Part shown: positions 1 to 9,061 of the stretch, one piece after another
Layout: each line of letters starts with the position of its first letter
How positions within the stretch are numbered: position 1 is the stretch's first letter
Origin: Paracoccaceae bacterium
GTDB taxonomy: Bacteria > Pseudomonadota > Alphaproteobacteria > Rhodobacterales > Rhodobacteraceae
Direction of reading: 5' to 3'
Length of the DNA: 64,000 nt
Assembly: GCA_020622085.1 (NCBI GenBank)
Contig: JAHRYM010000001.1
Span: 2,087,620-2,151,619 of the forward strand
Notes under the pieces: generated by a model
What the model was told of the DNA's origin: nothing
What the model saw: the letters and a program-made list of their open reading frames with translations, nothing else
Databases searched by the model: none
Program-made: the position numbers and the translations under genes

Positions 1-1158
1 CGCGAAAGCCGCGACACCTTCGAGATCATCGACGAGATCCAGGAAAACCTGGCCATCGACGTGACGCCCGCAAGCTGGCCCATCGGCATGGGGCGCGATT
101 TCGTCGGCGCCTATGACCTGCTGCACGACCGGCTGGAGATCATGGACCGCGCCGACCGCAACAAGGTGGCGGAATCGATCAAGATCACCGGGCTGGATGA
201 CCCGAAGCTGGCCGACCACATTCCCGCCGACCTGCTGGAAAAGCTGCGCGAGGAAGTGGCGATGGCGCGCGAGCTGCTTCCCGCCTTCGACCGCCAGTCG
301 GTTCTGGAAGGCCACATGACGCCGATCTGGTTCGGCAGCGCCATCAACAGCTTCGGCGTCAAGGAGCTGATGTCTGGCATCGGCGAATACGGCCCCGAGC
401 CGCAGCCCCAGACCGCCGCCGAACGCCAGATCGACCCGACGGAAGGCAAGGTGACGGGCTTCGTCTTCAAGGTGCAGGCCAACATGGACCCCAAGCACCG
501 CGACCGCGTGGCCTTCGTCCGCCTTGCCTCGGGGCACTTTGAGCGTGGCATGAAGCTTCTGCATGTCCGGTCGAAAAAGCCGATGGCGATTTCGAACCCG
601 GTGCTGTTTTTGGCCGCCGACCGCGAACTGGCCGAAGAAGCCTGGGCGGGCGACATCATCGGCATTCCGAACCACGGGCAACTGCGCATCGGTGATGCGC
701 TGACCGAAGGCGAGACGCTGCGCTTTACCGGCATTCCGTCCTTCGCGCCCGAGCTTTTGCAAACCGTTCGCGCGGGCGATCCGATGAAGGCCAAGCACCT
801 TGAAAAGGCGCTGATGCAATTCGCCGAAGAAGGCGCGGCCAAGGTGTTCAAACCTTCCATCGGGTCGGGCTTTATCGTCGGCGTCGTCGGCGCTTTGCAA
901 TTCGAGGTTCTCGCCAGCCGGATCGAACAGGAATATTCCCTGCCGGTGCGGTTTGAAGCGACGCAGTTCACCTCGGCGCGCTGGGTTTCGGGCGACAGGC
1001 TGGCCGTCGAGAAATTCGTCAATGCAAACAAGGGTCACATCGCCCATGACCATGACGGCGACATCGTCTACCTGACGCGCCTTCAGTGGGACATCGACCG
1101 GATCGTGCGCGACTACCCGGATGTGAATCTGACCGCGACCAAGGAAATGATGGTGTGA
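1..1158 (+). CDS. prfC: Peptide chain release factor 3, C-terminal part (5' end outside window)
   Basis: RF3 is the GTPase that recycles RF1/RF2 from the ribosome after peptide release. The frame is open from the first base (reading RESRDTFEIIDEIQENLAID), so the gene begins upstream and the GTPase P-loop is not in view. What is present is the end of the G domain (segment with PASWPIGMGRDFVGAYDL), the translational beta-barrel domain (around DPKHRDRVAFVRLASG) and the RF3-specific C-terminal domain (GALQFEVLASRIEQEY), all in the order expected for RF3 rather than EF-G. The stop codon at 1156-1158 overlaps the GTG start of the next gene, suggesting translational coupling. No damage is visible. 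Confidence 0.95.
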   Translation, partial: RESRDTFEIIDEIQENLAIDVTPASWPIGMGRDFVGAYDLLHDRLEIMDRADRNKVAESIKITGLDDPKLADHIPADLLEKLREEVAMARELLPAFDRQSVLEGHMTPIWFGSAINSFGVKELMSGIGEYGPEPQPQTAAERQIDPTEGKVTGFVFKVQANMDPKHRDRVAFVRLASGHFERGMKLLHVRSKKPMAISNPVLFLAADRELAEEAWAGDIIGIPNHGQLRIGDALTEGETLRFTGIPSFAPELLQTVRAGDPMKAKHLEKALMQFAEEGAAKVFKPSIGSGFIVGVVGALQFEVLASRIEQEYSLPVRFEATQFTSARWVSGDRLAVEKFVNANKGHIAHDHDGDIVYLTRLQWDIDRIVRDYPDVNLTATKEMMV

Positions 1159-1772
1159 GCCTTCAGAACCGCGTCCGGCCGACCGGCGAAATCGTCGCCG
1201 ACAACTGGCGCGGCGAATGGATGGGAAACCGCGGCATCCTGCACGATGGGAACAGGTGCCTTGGCCCGGCACGGTGGAAGCACCAGAATTGGGTGACATG
1301 TCGGCTGTCGTTCAAGGGCCGCAAGCGCGAGATCATGCGCGCGGGATCCTATTACACCGAACTTTTCTTCTACGACGAAGCCTGCGCCCTGGCCGCCGGG
1401 CATCGCCCATGCGCCGAGTGTCGCCGCGAAGACTACCTCGGGTTTCGCCAAGCCTGGGAGCGCGCCCACGGCCCCCTGGCCAATGCCGCAGCCATGGATC
1501 GCGCCCTGCACCGAACCCGGGTGACCGGTCGCACGAAACAGCAGGTCCGACATATGCTGGACGCCACCGATCTTCCCGATGGCGCAATGTTCCTGGGTGA
1601 GAACAACCATCCATCCCTGGTCTGGCATGGTTTCGCGCGCGCCTGGACCCTGGCCGGTTACCTGCCACCCCGGCCCCTGCCCCGGCATGCGGTCATGGTA
1701 TGCACACCCGCTCCGACTGTCGCGGTTCTGAGGGAAGGATATTGCCTGACACCGCACGCAAGTCTGGCATAG
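1155..1772 (+). CDS. Conserved hypothetical protein with CxxC motif, coupled to prfC
   Basis: I do not recognise a named family with certainty. The start chosen is GTG 1155, whose bases overlap the prfC stop, with a purine-rich AAGGAA eight bases upstream; this gives 205 aa. The N-terminal half carries the segment AAGHRPCAECRREDY (a CAEC pair preceded by His), and there are other isolated Cys residues, so a small metal site is possible. The middle reads ARTRVTGRTKQQV-like basic sequence without a recognisable catalytic signature. No signal peptide or membrane segment is seen. The overlap with prfC argues that it is a real gene and shares its message. The function is unknown. Confidence 0.75.
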   Translation: MSLQNRVRPTGEIVADNWRGEWMGNRGILHDGNRCLGPARWKHQNWVTCRLSFKGRKREIMRAGSYYTELFFYDEACALAAGHRPCAECRREDYLGFRQAWERAHGPLANAAAMDRALHRTRVTGRTKQQVRHMLDATDLPDGAMFLGENNHPSLVWHGFARAWTLAGYLPPRPLPRHAVMVCTPAPTVAVLREGYCLTPHASLA

Positions 1773-1796
1773 GTTGCAACCCCCCGCCCAGACGAC

Positions 1797-1819
1797 GACC
1801 GGCCTCGGTCTCTTTTTTT
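1797..1819 (+). terminator. Rho-independent terminator after prfC and its neighbour
   Basis: A 5-bp stem (GACCG/CGGTC, loop GCCT) is followed by TC and seven T residues. It lies 25 bases after the stop of the 205-aa gene and should end the prfC transcript. Confidence 0.7.
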
Positions 1820-2047
1820 GCGAATCGCACGGCAGTGGGTAGCTATTTCGCAATGCCGGCATGATCAACTCAGGGGCGAATTGCGCCATTCCGGACGCGA
1901 AGCCGCATCCGGAATTCCAATTCGGAAACAGTCAAGATTTCGACGCGATACTGTCGTGCGTCCGGCTTTATGGTGAAAGCGCGCCTTATTAATGTCGCAT
2001 TTGCTGAAATAAATTGGATTGTCGCGGGAATGTGGACCCTTTGTAAA

Positions 2048-2115
2048 GCGCAGGGAAATGCGCGCCAAGGTCGAAACTGCCCCGCGATGACCGGATGCAT
2101 CGCAGGGGCTTTTTC
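2048..2115 (+). ncRNA. Candidate small RNA of about 65 nt
   Basis: A possible promoter (TTGTCG 2019-2024, 17-base spacer, TGTAAA 2042-2047) is followed by a 5' hairpin (GCGCA 2048-2052 with TGCGC 2059-2063) and then by a strong terminator hairpin ending in five T residues. Promoter, 5' stem-loop and terminal stem-loop in under 100 bases is the layout of a small RNA. No known family was recognised, and the promoter match is only moderate (4 of 6 in each box), so this is an inference. Confidence 0.25.
2079..2114 (+). terminator. Orphan rho-independent terminator
   Basis: GCCCC-GCGATG (2079-2089) pairs with CATCGC-A-GGGGC (2098-2109), an 11-bp stem with one bulged A, followed by TTTTT. No protein gene precedes it within 300 bases, and the prfC transcript already has its own terminator. 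Confidence 0.65.
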
Positions 2116-2503
2116 ATGCCTCTGGTCGCAGGTAATACCGCGCCACGCGGGCGCCTCGGGCCTCACACCCCCCGATTGCGCGTGCCGGCACGGGCCACCG
2201 CGACCTGCAATGCCCCGGACTGGGGATTGAACGGTTGGGGATAGCCGCTATTTCGCGGACATGCGCCTGGATTGCCGGTCTCACACCCCTGGCAACGAAC
2301 GCGATCCCCTTGCCAATCAGTTCCCGAAAACGCCACCCCCATGGCCAGGTGCCATGGGACATCAATCCACCCGGGCCGGTTGCCGCAGGCAGCGCGTCCG
2401 GCCCCCGCGCAAAAGTGCAGGGGAAATGCACAGGGAAAGGACTGCGGCCGCCGACCAACGCCAGGCTACACTCAGATATCACAACACACCCACACCACGA
2501 CAA

Positions 2504-2541
2504 GGCGCCGCCCGTTGCACACCGGGCGGCGCCATCGTCTT
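2504..2541 (+). terminator. Terminator-like hairpin upstream of the helicase
   Basis: A perfect 11-bp stem GGCGCCGCCCG/CGGGCGGCGCC with an 8-base loop is followed by ATCGTCTTTT. The stem is very stable but the T tract is short and offset. It could end an upstream short transcript or act as a leader structure of the helicase message. Confidence 0.4.
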
Positions 2542-2591
2542 TTGCCAAGGGCCGGTCAATCGTGGATCGGGCCGCGAAATTACAGGCCAAG

Positions 2592-2620
2592 TTGACCGAT
2601 TGCGCGTTTTGCACTAAGGC
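2592..2620 (+). promoter_or_regulatory. Possible helicase promoter
   Basis: TTGACC (2592-2597), a 17-base spacer and TAAGGC (2615-2620). The -35 is close to consensus; the -10 is weak, as often in high-GC alpha-proteobacteria. It sits about 90 bases before the helicase start. Confidence 0.3.
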
Positions 2621-2710
2621 CAGATTACCCGCATCCGGCGGGATATCCCGGGGCGCCTTGCCACTTGCGTCCCTTCACCTTGCGGTCCGATGCCGCAGAC
2701 ATGGACGCCG

Positions 2711-4339
2711 ATGACACTTTTCACCGAACTGAAGCTGGACCCGAAGGTTCTGCAAGCCATATCCGAAGCCGGCTATGAAACCCCGACACCAATTCAGGCG
2801 GGGGCCATCCCGCCCGCGCTGGAAGGCAAGGATGTCCTTGGCATCGCGCAGACGGGAACCGGCAAGACCGCCGGTTTCGTGCTGCCGATGATCACGCTTC
2901 TCGGGCGCGGCCGTGCCCGCGCGCGGATGCCGCGCAGCCTTGTGCTGTGCCCGACGCGCGAACTCGCCGCCCAGGTGGCCGAGAACTTCGACACCTACGC
3001 CAAGCACACCAAGCTGACCAAGGCGCTTCTGATCGGCGGGGTCAGCTTTGGCGAACAGGACAAGCTCATCGACCGCGGCGTTGATGTGCTGATCGCCACG
3101 CCGGGGCGGCTTCTCGACCATTTCGAACGCGGCAAGCTTCTGCTGACCGGCGTGCAGATCATGGTCGTGGACGAGGCCGACCGGATGCTCGACATGGGCT
3201 TCATCCCCGATATCGAACGGATCTTCCAGCTGACGCCCTTCACGCGGCAGACGCTGTTCTTTTCCGCCACCATGGCGCCGGAAATCGAACGGATCACCAA
3301 CACCTTCCTTCACGCCCCGGCGCGGATCGAGGTGGCACGGCAGGCCAGCACTTCGGAAACCATCGAACAGCGGTTGCTGGAACTGACGCCCACCCGCCGC
3401 GACCAGTCCGCCAAGCAGAAGCGTGAGCTGCTCCGCGCCGTGATCGAGGCCGAGGGCACGGCCTGCACCAACGCCATCCTGTTCTGCAACCGCAAGACGG
3501 AAGTGGACATCCTGGCCAAGTCGCTGAAGGCGCATGGCCTGAATGCCGCGCCGATCCATGGCGATCTGGAACAGAGCCAGCGGATGAAGACGCTCGACGA
3601 GTTCCGCGAAGGCACGCTCAGGTTTCTTGTCGCCTCGGACGTGGCGGCGCGGGGGCTCGATATTCCGGCGGTGAGCCATGTGTTCAACTTCGACATCCCG
3701 AGCCATGCCGAGGATTACGTCCACCGCATCGGCCGCACCGGCCGCGCCGGCCGCAAGGGCACCGCGATCACCATCACCACGCCGGCCGACCAGAAATATC
3801 TGGATGCGATCGAAGCCCTGATCAAGACACAGATCCCGCGCGCGCCCTTCCCGGAAGGGTTCGAGCTGTCGCAGGCCGCGCAAAGCGCGCCACGCCCCCG
3901 CGACGAGGACAAAGGCAAGGGCCGTGGCCGTGGCCCGCGCAAATCCGAAGGCGAAGGCCGGGCACCGCGCAAGCCGCGCCGGCCCGAAACGGAAGCCCCC
4001 GTCCTTGAAGCGGCGCTCGTCGAAGCTGCCGCCCCGGTGGAGACAGCGCGCCCCGAACGCGCGCCCCGCACCGAAGAACAACGCCGCGCTCCGCGCGAGG
4101 ACGATCGCCATCCGGGCCGTGACGACACGCGCAGCGATGGTCGCCGCGAGGGGCACCGTGAAAGCCACCGCGACGGAGGCCGCGATGCAGGCCACCGGGA
4201 ACGCGACGGTCACCGCACCGGCCGGCGCGAGGACCGCAGCGATCATCCGGTGATCGGCATGGGCGATCATGTGCCCGATTTCCTGATGCGCGGCCTGCTG
4301 CCACTCAAGCCGTCCAGCGACGACGAAACCGAAGACTGA
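2711..4339 (+). CDS. DEAD-box ATP-dependent RNA helicase (RhlE-like)
   Basis: An RNA-remodelling helicase of ribosome assembly or RNA decay type, cytoplasmic. From ATG 2711 the protein is 542 aa: Q motif (GYETPTPIQ near residue 21), motif I AQTGTGKT (46-53), DEAD (about 154-157), SAT (about 184) and motif VI HRIGRTGRAGR (about 338-348) are intact. Residues from about 390 form a low-complexity Arg/Glu/Asp/Pro-rich tail, typical of RhlE-like proteins and probably RNA-binding. An ATG at 2690 in frame would add seven residues; I prefer 2711 because family members begin with a short M-x-x-F-x-x-L segment, but neither has a strong ribosome site. The gene is monocistronic with its own terminator. 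Confidence 0.93.
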   Translation: MTLFTELKLDPKVLQAISEAGYETPTPIQAGAIPPALEGKDVLGIAQTGTGKTAGFVLPMITLLGRGRARARMPRSLVLCPTRELAAQVAENFDTYAKHTKLTKALLIGGVSFGEQDKLIDRGVDVLIATPGRLLDHFERGKLLLTGVQIMVVDEADRMLDMGFIPDIERIFQLTPFTRQTLFFSATMAPEIERITNTFLHAPARIEVARQASTSETIEQRLLELTPTRRDQSAKQKRELLRAVIEAEGTACTNAILFCNRKTEVDILAKSLKAHGLNAAPIHGDLEQSQRMKTLDEFREGTLRFLVASDVAARGLDIPAVSHVFNFDIPSHAEDYVHRIGRTGRAGRKGTAITITTPADQKYLDAIEALIKTQIPRAPFPEGFELSQAAQSAPRPRDEDKGKGRGRGPRKSEGEGRAPRKPRRPETEAPVLEAALVEAAAPVETARPERAPRTEEQRRAPREDDRHPGRDDTRSDGRREGHRESHRDGGRDAGHRERDGHRTGRREDRSDHPVIGMGDHVPDFLMRGLLPLKPSSDDETED

Positions 4340-4364
4340 AAAGGGGCCCTGCGGGGCCCCTTTT
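4339..4364. terminator. Bidirectional terminator between helicase and RNase J
   Basis: AAAAGGGGCCC (4339-4349) pairs with GGGCCCCTTTT (4354-4364) around a 4-base loop. The symmetric A and T flanks make it usable from both strands, matching its place between two convergent genes. Confidence 0.85.
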
Positions 4365-4387
4365 CAATGGCGCAAGGCCTGTTTGCC

Positions 4388-6067
4388 TTATTCCGTGGTC
4401 AGGCGGCTGATGACCACGATCACCTCGGGCTTCTTGCCGACTTCTTCCATCGACACCTGCCGCGCGATCCGGCGAAGCTGCTCTTCCAGCTTGTCGTCAT
4501 CGGTCAGCGTGCGGCTGTCGGCGCGATCAAGGAAAGCGGTCAGGTCGGATTCGATCTCGTCCGCCAGCGGTCGCCCTGTCTTGCCGGTCTCGGCCAGACC
4601 CGACAGCTCGACCCAGGCCTCGCCCAGCGGGCGGTCATCCTCGTCAAGCAGGACCGTGACCATCACAAGGCCGTTCAGCGCCATGCGGATTCGGTCGCGC
4701 ACGACACCATCCAGTGCACCGATCAGCACGGTGCCGTCCAGATAGGTCCGCCCGGTCTCGACCTGGCCTGCGACAAGGGCGATATCGCCGGTGATGTCCA
4801 CCATCAGCCCGTTCGTCGGAATGATCGTCGATATCCCTTTTGACCTTGCCAGCGCGGCATGTTCGCTGAGATGCCGGTGTTCGCCGTGCATCGGAAGCAG
4901 GATCTGCGGGCGCATCAGGTCATGCACGGCTTCCAGATCCGGGCGGTTGGCGTGACCCGAGACATGGTAAAGCCCGCCGTGGTCATCCACGACCTCGACC
5001 CCCTTTACCGACAGCGCATTCCAGATCCTGAACACGTCGCGTTCGTTGCCCGGGATGGTCTTGGAGGAAAACAGGAACATGTCCCCTTGCTTCATCTCGA
5101 CGCCCAGATATTTGCCGCGCGAAAGCTGTGCGGCCGCAGCGCGGCGTTCGCCCTGACTGCCGGTCACGATCAGCATGAGGTTGTCGCGCGGCATCTCTGC
5201 CGCTTCCTCGGGTGACAGCACTTTCGGAAAATCGGTAAGCACACCGCTTTCCACGGCCGCTGTCAGCATCCTGCGCATCGCACGGCCCATCAGGCAGACA
5301 TGCCGGCCCGCAGCCTTGCCGGCTTCGGCCAGCGTCTTGAGGCGCGCGACGTTCGAGGCAAAGGTCGTGGCCACCACCATGCCTTCGTGCCCCGCGACCA
5401 GCGCGCGGATCGGTTCGGCCAGTGTCGCCTCGGAGCGGCCCGGCAGCGGCGAGAACACATTGGTGGAATCGCAGGCCAGGGCCCGGATCGGCCCCGCCTC
5501 ATGGGCGATCACGTGCCATTCCTGCGCATTGAAGGGCTCGCCCACGACGGGGCTGCCATCCAGCTTGAAATCGGCCGTGTGCACGATCCGCCCCACAGGC
5601 GTGTCGATCACCAGCGCCGAGCTTTCGGGGATCGAATGGCTGACAGGCACGAACTGCACCCGGAACGGACCCGCTTCGGATATGGCCGGGCGCGGACCGA
5701 CAACGCGCAACTGGTCGGTGGGCTGGCCCGCGTCCTCGAGCTTCATCCTGGCCAGAAGCGCGGTGAAGGGGCGGGCATAGACCGGAAGCCGGAGCCGTGA
5801 CCACAGATGGCCCAGTGCGCCGACATGGTCTTCATGCGCATGGGTGATGAAGATGGCCTCGATTCGGTCGCGGTTTTCTTCAAGCCAGGAAATGTCGGGC
5901 ATGATCAGATCGACGCCGGGCGACGTGTCCATGTCTGGAAAAGCCACGCCAAGGTCGACCACGATCAGCCGCTCCTTCCCCGGCTGGCCATAGCCATAGA
6001 CGTAACAGTTCATGCCGATCTCGCCGGCGCCGCCCATTGGAAGATAGATCAGACGTTCCGCGGTCAT
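4388..6067 (-). CDS. rnj: Ribonuclease J
   Basis: A metallo-beta-lactamase/beta-CASP ribonuclease (559 aa) for RNA processing and 5'-end-dependent decay, the usual enzyme in Rhodobacterales. The zinc signature THAHEDH is at residues 75-81 (His76, His78, Asp80, His81). Further MBL motifs include the PVSHSIPES segment, HTADFKLD, SGHA and the late MHGEH, and the C-terminal RNase J domain is present. The length is normal. It is the last gene of the nuo-birA-coaX-rnj run: its ATG at 6067 overlaps the coaX stop by 4 bases. The clustering with nuo is conserved in the order, though no functional link is known. Confidence 0.95.
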   Translation of the reverse strand: MTAERLIYLPMGGAGEIGMNCYVYGYGQPGKERLIVVDLGVAFPDMDTSPGVDLIMPDISWLEENRDRIEAIFITHAHEDHVGALGHLWSRLRLPVYARPFTALLARMKLEDAGQPTDQLRVVGPRPAISEAGPFRVQFVPVSHSIPESSALVIDTPVGRIVHTADFKLDGSPVVGEPFNAQEWHVIAHEAGPIRALACDSTNVFSPLPGRSEATLAEPIRALVAGHEGMVVATTFASNVARLKTLAEAGKAAGRHVCLMGRAMRRMLTAAVESGVLTDFPKVLSPEEAAEMPRDNLMLIVTGSQGERRAAAAQLSRGKYLGVEMKQGDMFLFSSKTIPGNERDVFRIWNALSVKGVEVVDDHGGLYHVSGHANRPDLEAVHDLMRPQILLPMHGEHRHLSEHAALARSKGISTIIPTNGLMVDITGDIALVAGQVETGRTYLDGTVLIGALDGVVRDRIRMALNGLVMVTVLLDEDDRPLGEAWVELSGLAETGKTGRPLADEIESDLTAFLDRADSRTLTDDDKLEEQLRRIARQVSMEEVGKKPEVIVVISRLTTE

Positions 6068-6843
6068 GTGTTTCCCTGCTCTTTGTTGTGTTCCTGAATG
6101 AGAACGAGCCCATGCATGGTCAGGTCATCCTCGATACTTTCGAAAAGTGAAAATCCCTGTCCGAACAGCGAGGCCAGCCCCCCGGTGGCGATCACCTTCA
6201 TCGGGCGGTCCCGCTCCAGCCGGATCTGCCGCACGATCCCTTCCACAAGGCCGATGTAGCCCCAGAAGATCCCCGACTGCATGCAGGCCACCGTGTTGCG
6301 GCCGATGGCCATGGCTGGCATGGTCACATCGACATGCGGCAGGGCGGCGGCGGCGTTGTGTAACGCCTCGAGGCTGAGGTTGACCCCCGGTGCGATCGCC
6401 CCGCCGATATAGGCGCCATCGGTATCGACCACATCGAAGGTTGTCGCCGTGCCGAAATCCACCACGATCAGGTCACCGCCGTGCAGATCGAAACCGGCGA
6501 CAGTGTTGACCAGACGATCGGGACCGACGGTCGTGCCGGAATCGACGCGAGGCGCCACCGGCAGAAGGCAATCAGGGCGTCCCACCACCAGCGGCCGGCA
6601 ATCGAAATAGCGGCTGCACAGAACCCGAAGATTGAACACCACCCGAGGCACGGTGGAGGAAATGACTGCGGCATCGATCTCGATGGGAATCTTGTGATGC
6701 GTCATCAGCGTCGAGAACCAGACGTAATATTCATCCGCCGTCGTCTGATGCGCCGTCGAAATGCGGAAGGTGCACAGGAACCGGGCGCCATCCCATACGG
6801 AAAAGACGGTATTGGTATTGCCGGTATCGATGCACAACAGCAT
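6064..6843 (-). CDS. coaX: Type III pantothenate kinase
   Basis: CoaX catalyses ATP-dependent phosphorylation of pantothenate, the first step of coenzyme A synthesis. From ATG 6843 it has 259 aa, the family's usual length. The acidic phosphate-binding motif DTGNTNTVF lies at residues 6-14, with GPDRLVNTVAG and DFGTATTFD in the middle and a second ASKHA motif (ATGGLASLF) near the C-terminus. A GTG at 6855 would add four residues, but ATG 6843 has a GTGGGG purine tract in front and starts the protein just before the conserved core. It lies between birA (12 bases upstream) and rnj (4-base overlap). Confidence 0.93.
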   Translation of the reverse strand: MLLCIDTGNTNTVFSVWDGARFLCTFRISTAHQTTADEYYVWFSTLMTHHKIPIEIDAAVISSTVPRVVFNLRVLCSRYFDCRPLVVGRPDCLLPVAPRVDSGTTVGPDRLVNTVAGFDLHGGDLIVVDFGTATTFDVVDTDGAYIGGAIAPGVNLSLEALHNAAAALPHVDVTMPAMAIGRNTVACMQSGIFWGYIGLVEGIVRQIRLERDRPMKVIATGGLASLFGQGFSLFESIEDDLTMHGLVLIQEHNKEQGNT

Positions 6844-6855
6844 GGATGGCCCCAC

Positions 6856-7620
6856 TCAGAAATGGATGTCGGCGGCAGGTATGATGCGCGCGCCCTGCGG
6901 CGTGGTCAGGATCAGCGATCCGTCCTCGGCCAATCCGTCAAACGTGCCGGTGATCGTCTCGGTTCCGGTGCGGGCGGTGATCGGCTTCCCCAGCCGCGCC
7001 GCGCCGGTCAGCCAGGCGGTGCGAATCGGTGCAAAGCCGTAAGTGGCCATCTGCGCCTCGCGCCGGGCGAAGGCGGCGGCAAGAAGACTCAGGAAATCAT
7101 CAGGCGAAACCGCGATCCCGGTTTCGCCTGCAACAGACACGGGATGAACAGCGCCCGGCTCCACCGCCTCGGGGGGGGGGGCCGCAGCCAGGTTGACACC
7201 GATGCCGATTGCCAGATGGTCGATCGCCGCGCCGGACCCAAGGCTTTCCAGCAGGATGCCGGCCACCTTTCCGCCATTCAGCAGCACATCGTTGGGCCAT
7301 TTCAGCGCAAGCGACACGCTCGGCCCGCAGACTGCGTGCAGCGCGTCGGCCAGCGCCAGCGCTGCTACAAAGCTGCGCTGCGCCGCCGCAACAGGGCCAC
7401 CTGCGGGGCGAAAGACCAGTGTTGCCGCAAGGTTTCCCTCGGGTGAGACCCAGGGCCTGCCACGGCGGCCACGCGCGGCGGTCTGGCGGCGTGCCATGAT
7501 CCAGGTGGGTTGGCGCAGTCCGGCGCGGGCCAGCCGGGCGGCTTCGGAATTGGTGCTGTCAACCTCGGCCAGGACGTGGCGTGCCACGCCTTCGGGCCAA
7601 GGATCGGGTTCAGCGAACAA
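6856..7620 (-). CDS. birA: Biotin--[acetyl-CoA-carboxylase] ligase
   Basis: This enzyme attaches biotin to carrier lysines of biotin-dependent carboxylases such as the MccA encoded at 26.5 kb. The 254-aa protein contains the biotin-protein ligase core: the DSTNSEA segment, the adenylate-binding loop GRRGRPW (about residues 51-57) and the KWPNDVLL motif (about 107). There is no N-terminal helix-turn-helix, so it is a ligase only, not a repressor of the E. coli BirA kind. The start at 7620 overlaps the end of nuoN by 11 bases. Confidence 0.92.
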   Translation of the reverse strand: MFAEPDPWPEGVARHVLAEVDSTNSEAARLARAGLRQPTWIMARRQTAARGRRGRPWVSPEGNLAATLVFRPAGGPVAAAQRSFVAALALADALHAVCGPSVSLALKWPNDVLLNGGKVAGILLESLGSGAAIDHLAIGIGVNLAAAPPPEAVEPGAVHPVSVAGETGIAVSPDDFLSLLAAAFARREAQMATYGFAPIRTAWLTGAARLGKPITARTGTETITGTFDGLAEDGSLILTTPQGARIIPAADIHF

Positions 7621-9049
7621 GAACGTCGGCCGCAGCCGTCGCGGCCCCTTCGATCCCGAACAGGTTGATCACGCCCAGAACCATCACCGCCGCCGACGCG
7701 ACCAGCATCAGCCATTGCGACGCGGTCATGCGGGTGGTGAGCACCGCGCCTTCCTGGCCGAAATACATGTAGTAGACGATGCGCAGGTAGTAGAAGGCAC
7801 CGATGACCGAGGCGATGACGCCCAGCACCGCCAGCCAGCCCATCTGGGCATCGACCGCCGCCTTCAGCACCGCGAACTTGGCAAAGAAGCCCAGCATCGG
7901 CGGCACCCCCGCAAGGCTGAACATCAGGATCAGCACGGCCAGCGCCTTCAGGGGCTCGGACTTTGCGTAAAGGTTCAGGCTCGGGATGTCCGAGACTGGC
8001 TTGCCGTCGCGTTCCATCGCCAGGATGAAGGCAAAGGTGCCGACGTTCATGGTGACATAGATCGCCATGTAGATGAGCATCGACTGCACGCCTTCGGCCG
8101 TCCCGGCGGCAAGGCCGAGCATCGCGAAGCCCATGTGGGAGATCGACGAATAGGCCATCAGGCGCTTCAGGTCGCGCTGCGCGATACCGCCGACGGCCCC
8201 GAGGAACATCGACAGCACCGAGAGGAAGGCAATGACCTGGGTCCAGTCGGCGCGCGCGTTGCCGAAAGCATCGTTGGTGACGCGGGCGATCAGCGCCATG
8301 GCGGCCACCTTGGGGGCCGTGGCGAAGAAGGCGGTCACCGGCGTCGGCGAGCCTTCATAGACATCGGGCGTCCACATGTGGAAGGGCACGGCCGATACCT
8401 TGAAGCCAAGGCCCACAAGGATGAATACGATCCCGAACAGCACACCCACCGTGGCATGGCCACCCTCGATCGTGCTGAGGATGCCCGCGAAATTGGTCGT
8501 GCCGGCAAAGCCATAGACCAGCGAGGCGCCGTAAAGCAGGATGCCCGAGCTCAGCGACCCCAGAACGAAGTATTTCAGCCCGGCTTCCGTCGAGATGACA
8601 CTGTCGCGGCGGAACGAGGCCAGCACATAAAGCGCCAGCGACTGCAGTTCGAGCCCCATGTAGAGCGTCATCAGGTCGCCGGCCGAAACCATGACCATCA
8701 TGCCAACGATCGAGAGCGCAACAAGCAGCGGATATTCGAAGCGGTTGATGTTATGGCGTTTGAGCCATCCATAGCCCATCGCCAGCACCGATGCCCCGCC
8801 GAGCAGCACCGTGACCTTGGCAAAGCGCGAGAAGGCATCTGACTGGATCAGTCCGCCGAAGGCGCTGACGTCACCGGACCCCGAAAGCCCGATCCACGCC
8901 GCAATCGCCAACAGCACGGCGACGGTCGCCCAGGTGACAAGCCCGGCCATGCGGTCCTTGCCGGTATAGACTGCGACCATGAGCGCCACCATGGCGTAAA
9001 GGGCCAGCACCACTTCGGGAAGAACGGCGGGAAAATCCACGGAAGTCAT
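7610..9049 (-). CDS. nuoN: NADH-quinone oxidoreductase subunit N
   Basis: An antiporter-like proton-pumping membrane subunit of respiratory complex I (479 aa, about 14 hydrophobic segments). Conserved features of the Nuo L/M/N family are visible: the Lys/His-bearing helices around [19 protein letters not shown] and the [15 protein letters not shown] segment. It is the last nuo gene; nuoM ends 12 bases upstream. Confidence 0.95.
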   Translation of the reverse strand: MTSVDFPAVLPEVVLALYAMVALMVAVYTGKDRMAGLVTWATVAVLLAIAAWIGLSGSGDVSAFGGLIQSDAFSRFAKVTVLLGGASVLAMGYGWLKRHNINRFEYPLLVALSIVGMMVMVSAGDLMTLYMGLELQSLALYVLASFRRDSVISTEAGLKYFVLGSLSSGILLYGASLVYGFAGTTNFAGILSTIEGGHATVGVLFGIVFILVGLGFKVSAVPFHMWTPDVYEGSPTPVTAFFATAPKVAAMALIARVTNDAFGNARADWTQVIAFLSVLSMFLGAVGGIAQRDLKRLMAYSSISHMGFAMLGLAAGTAEGVQSMLIYMAIYVTMNVGTFAFILAMERDGKPVSDIPSLNLYAKSEPLKALAVLILMFSLAGVPPMLGFFAKFAVLKAAVDAQMGWLAVLGVIASVIGAFYYLRIVYYMYFGQEGAVLTTRMTASQWLMLVASAAVMVLGVINLFGIEGAATAAADVLVR

Positions 9050-9061
9050 CGGAACGGTCCT

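Larger units (their letters stand above)
1820..2591. other. Non-coding gap of about 0.8 kb before the RNA helicase
   Basis: No reading frame here has both a convincing ribosome site and protein-like composition; the open frames are Pro/His/Arg-rich shadows. The stretch 1960-2050 is noticeably richer in A+T than its surroundings. It contains an 8-bp inverted repeat (ATTCCGGA 1888-1895 with TCCGGAAT 1908-1915) and two terminator-like hairpins (2079-2114 and 2504-2541) that do not belong to any annotated gene, so one or two short RNAs may be encoded. Part of it may also be the 5' regulatory region of the helicase, a family often controlled through long leaders. Confidence 0.5.

Noticed and set aside
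2235-2714. A 159-codon plus-strand frame before the helicase
   Set aside because: No ribosome site, Pro/Ala/His-rich random-like composition, it overlaps the helicase start, and a strong hairpin lies inside it.
2675-4270. A 531-codon minus-strand frame opposite the DEAD-box helicase
   Set aside because: Antisense shadow; the helicase on the plus strand has every family motif and a bidirectional terminator after it.
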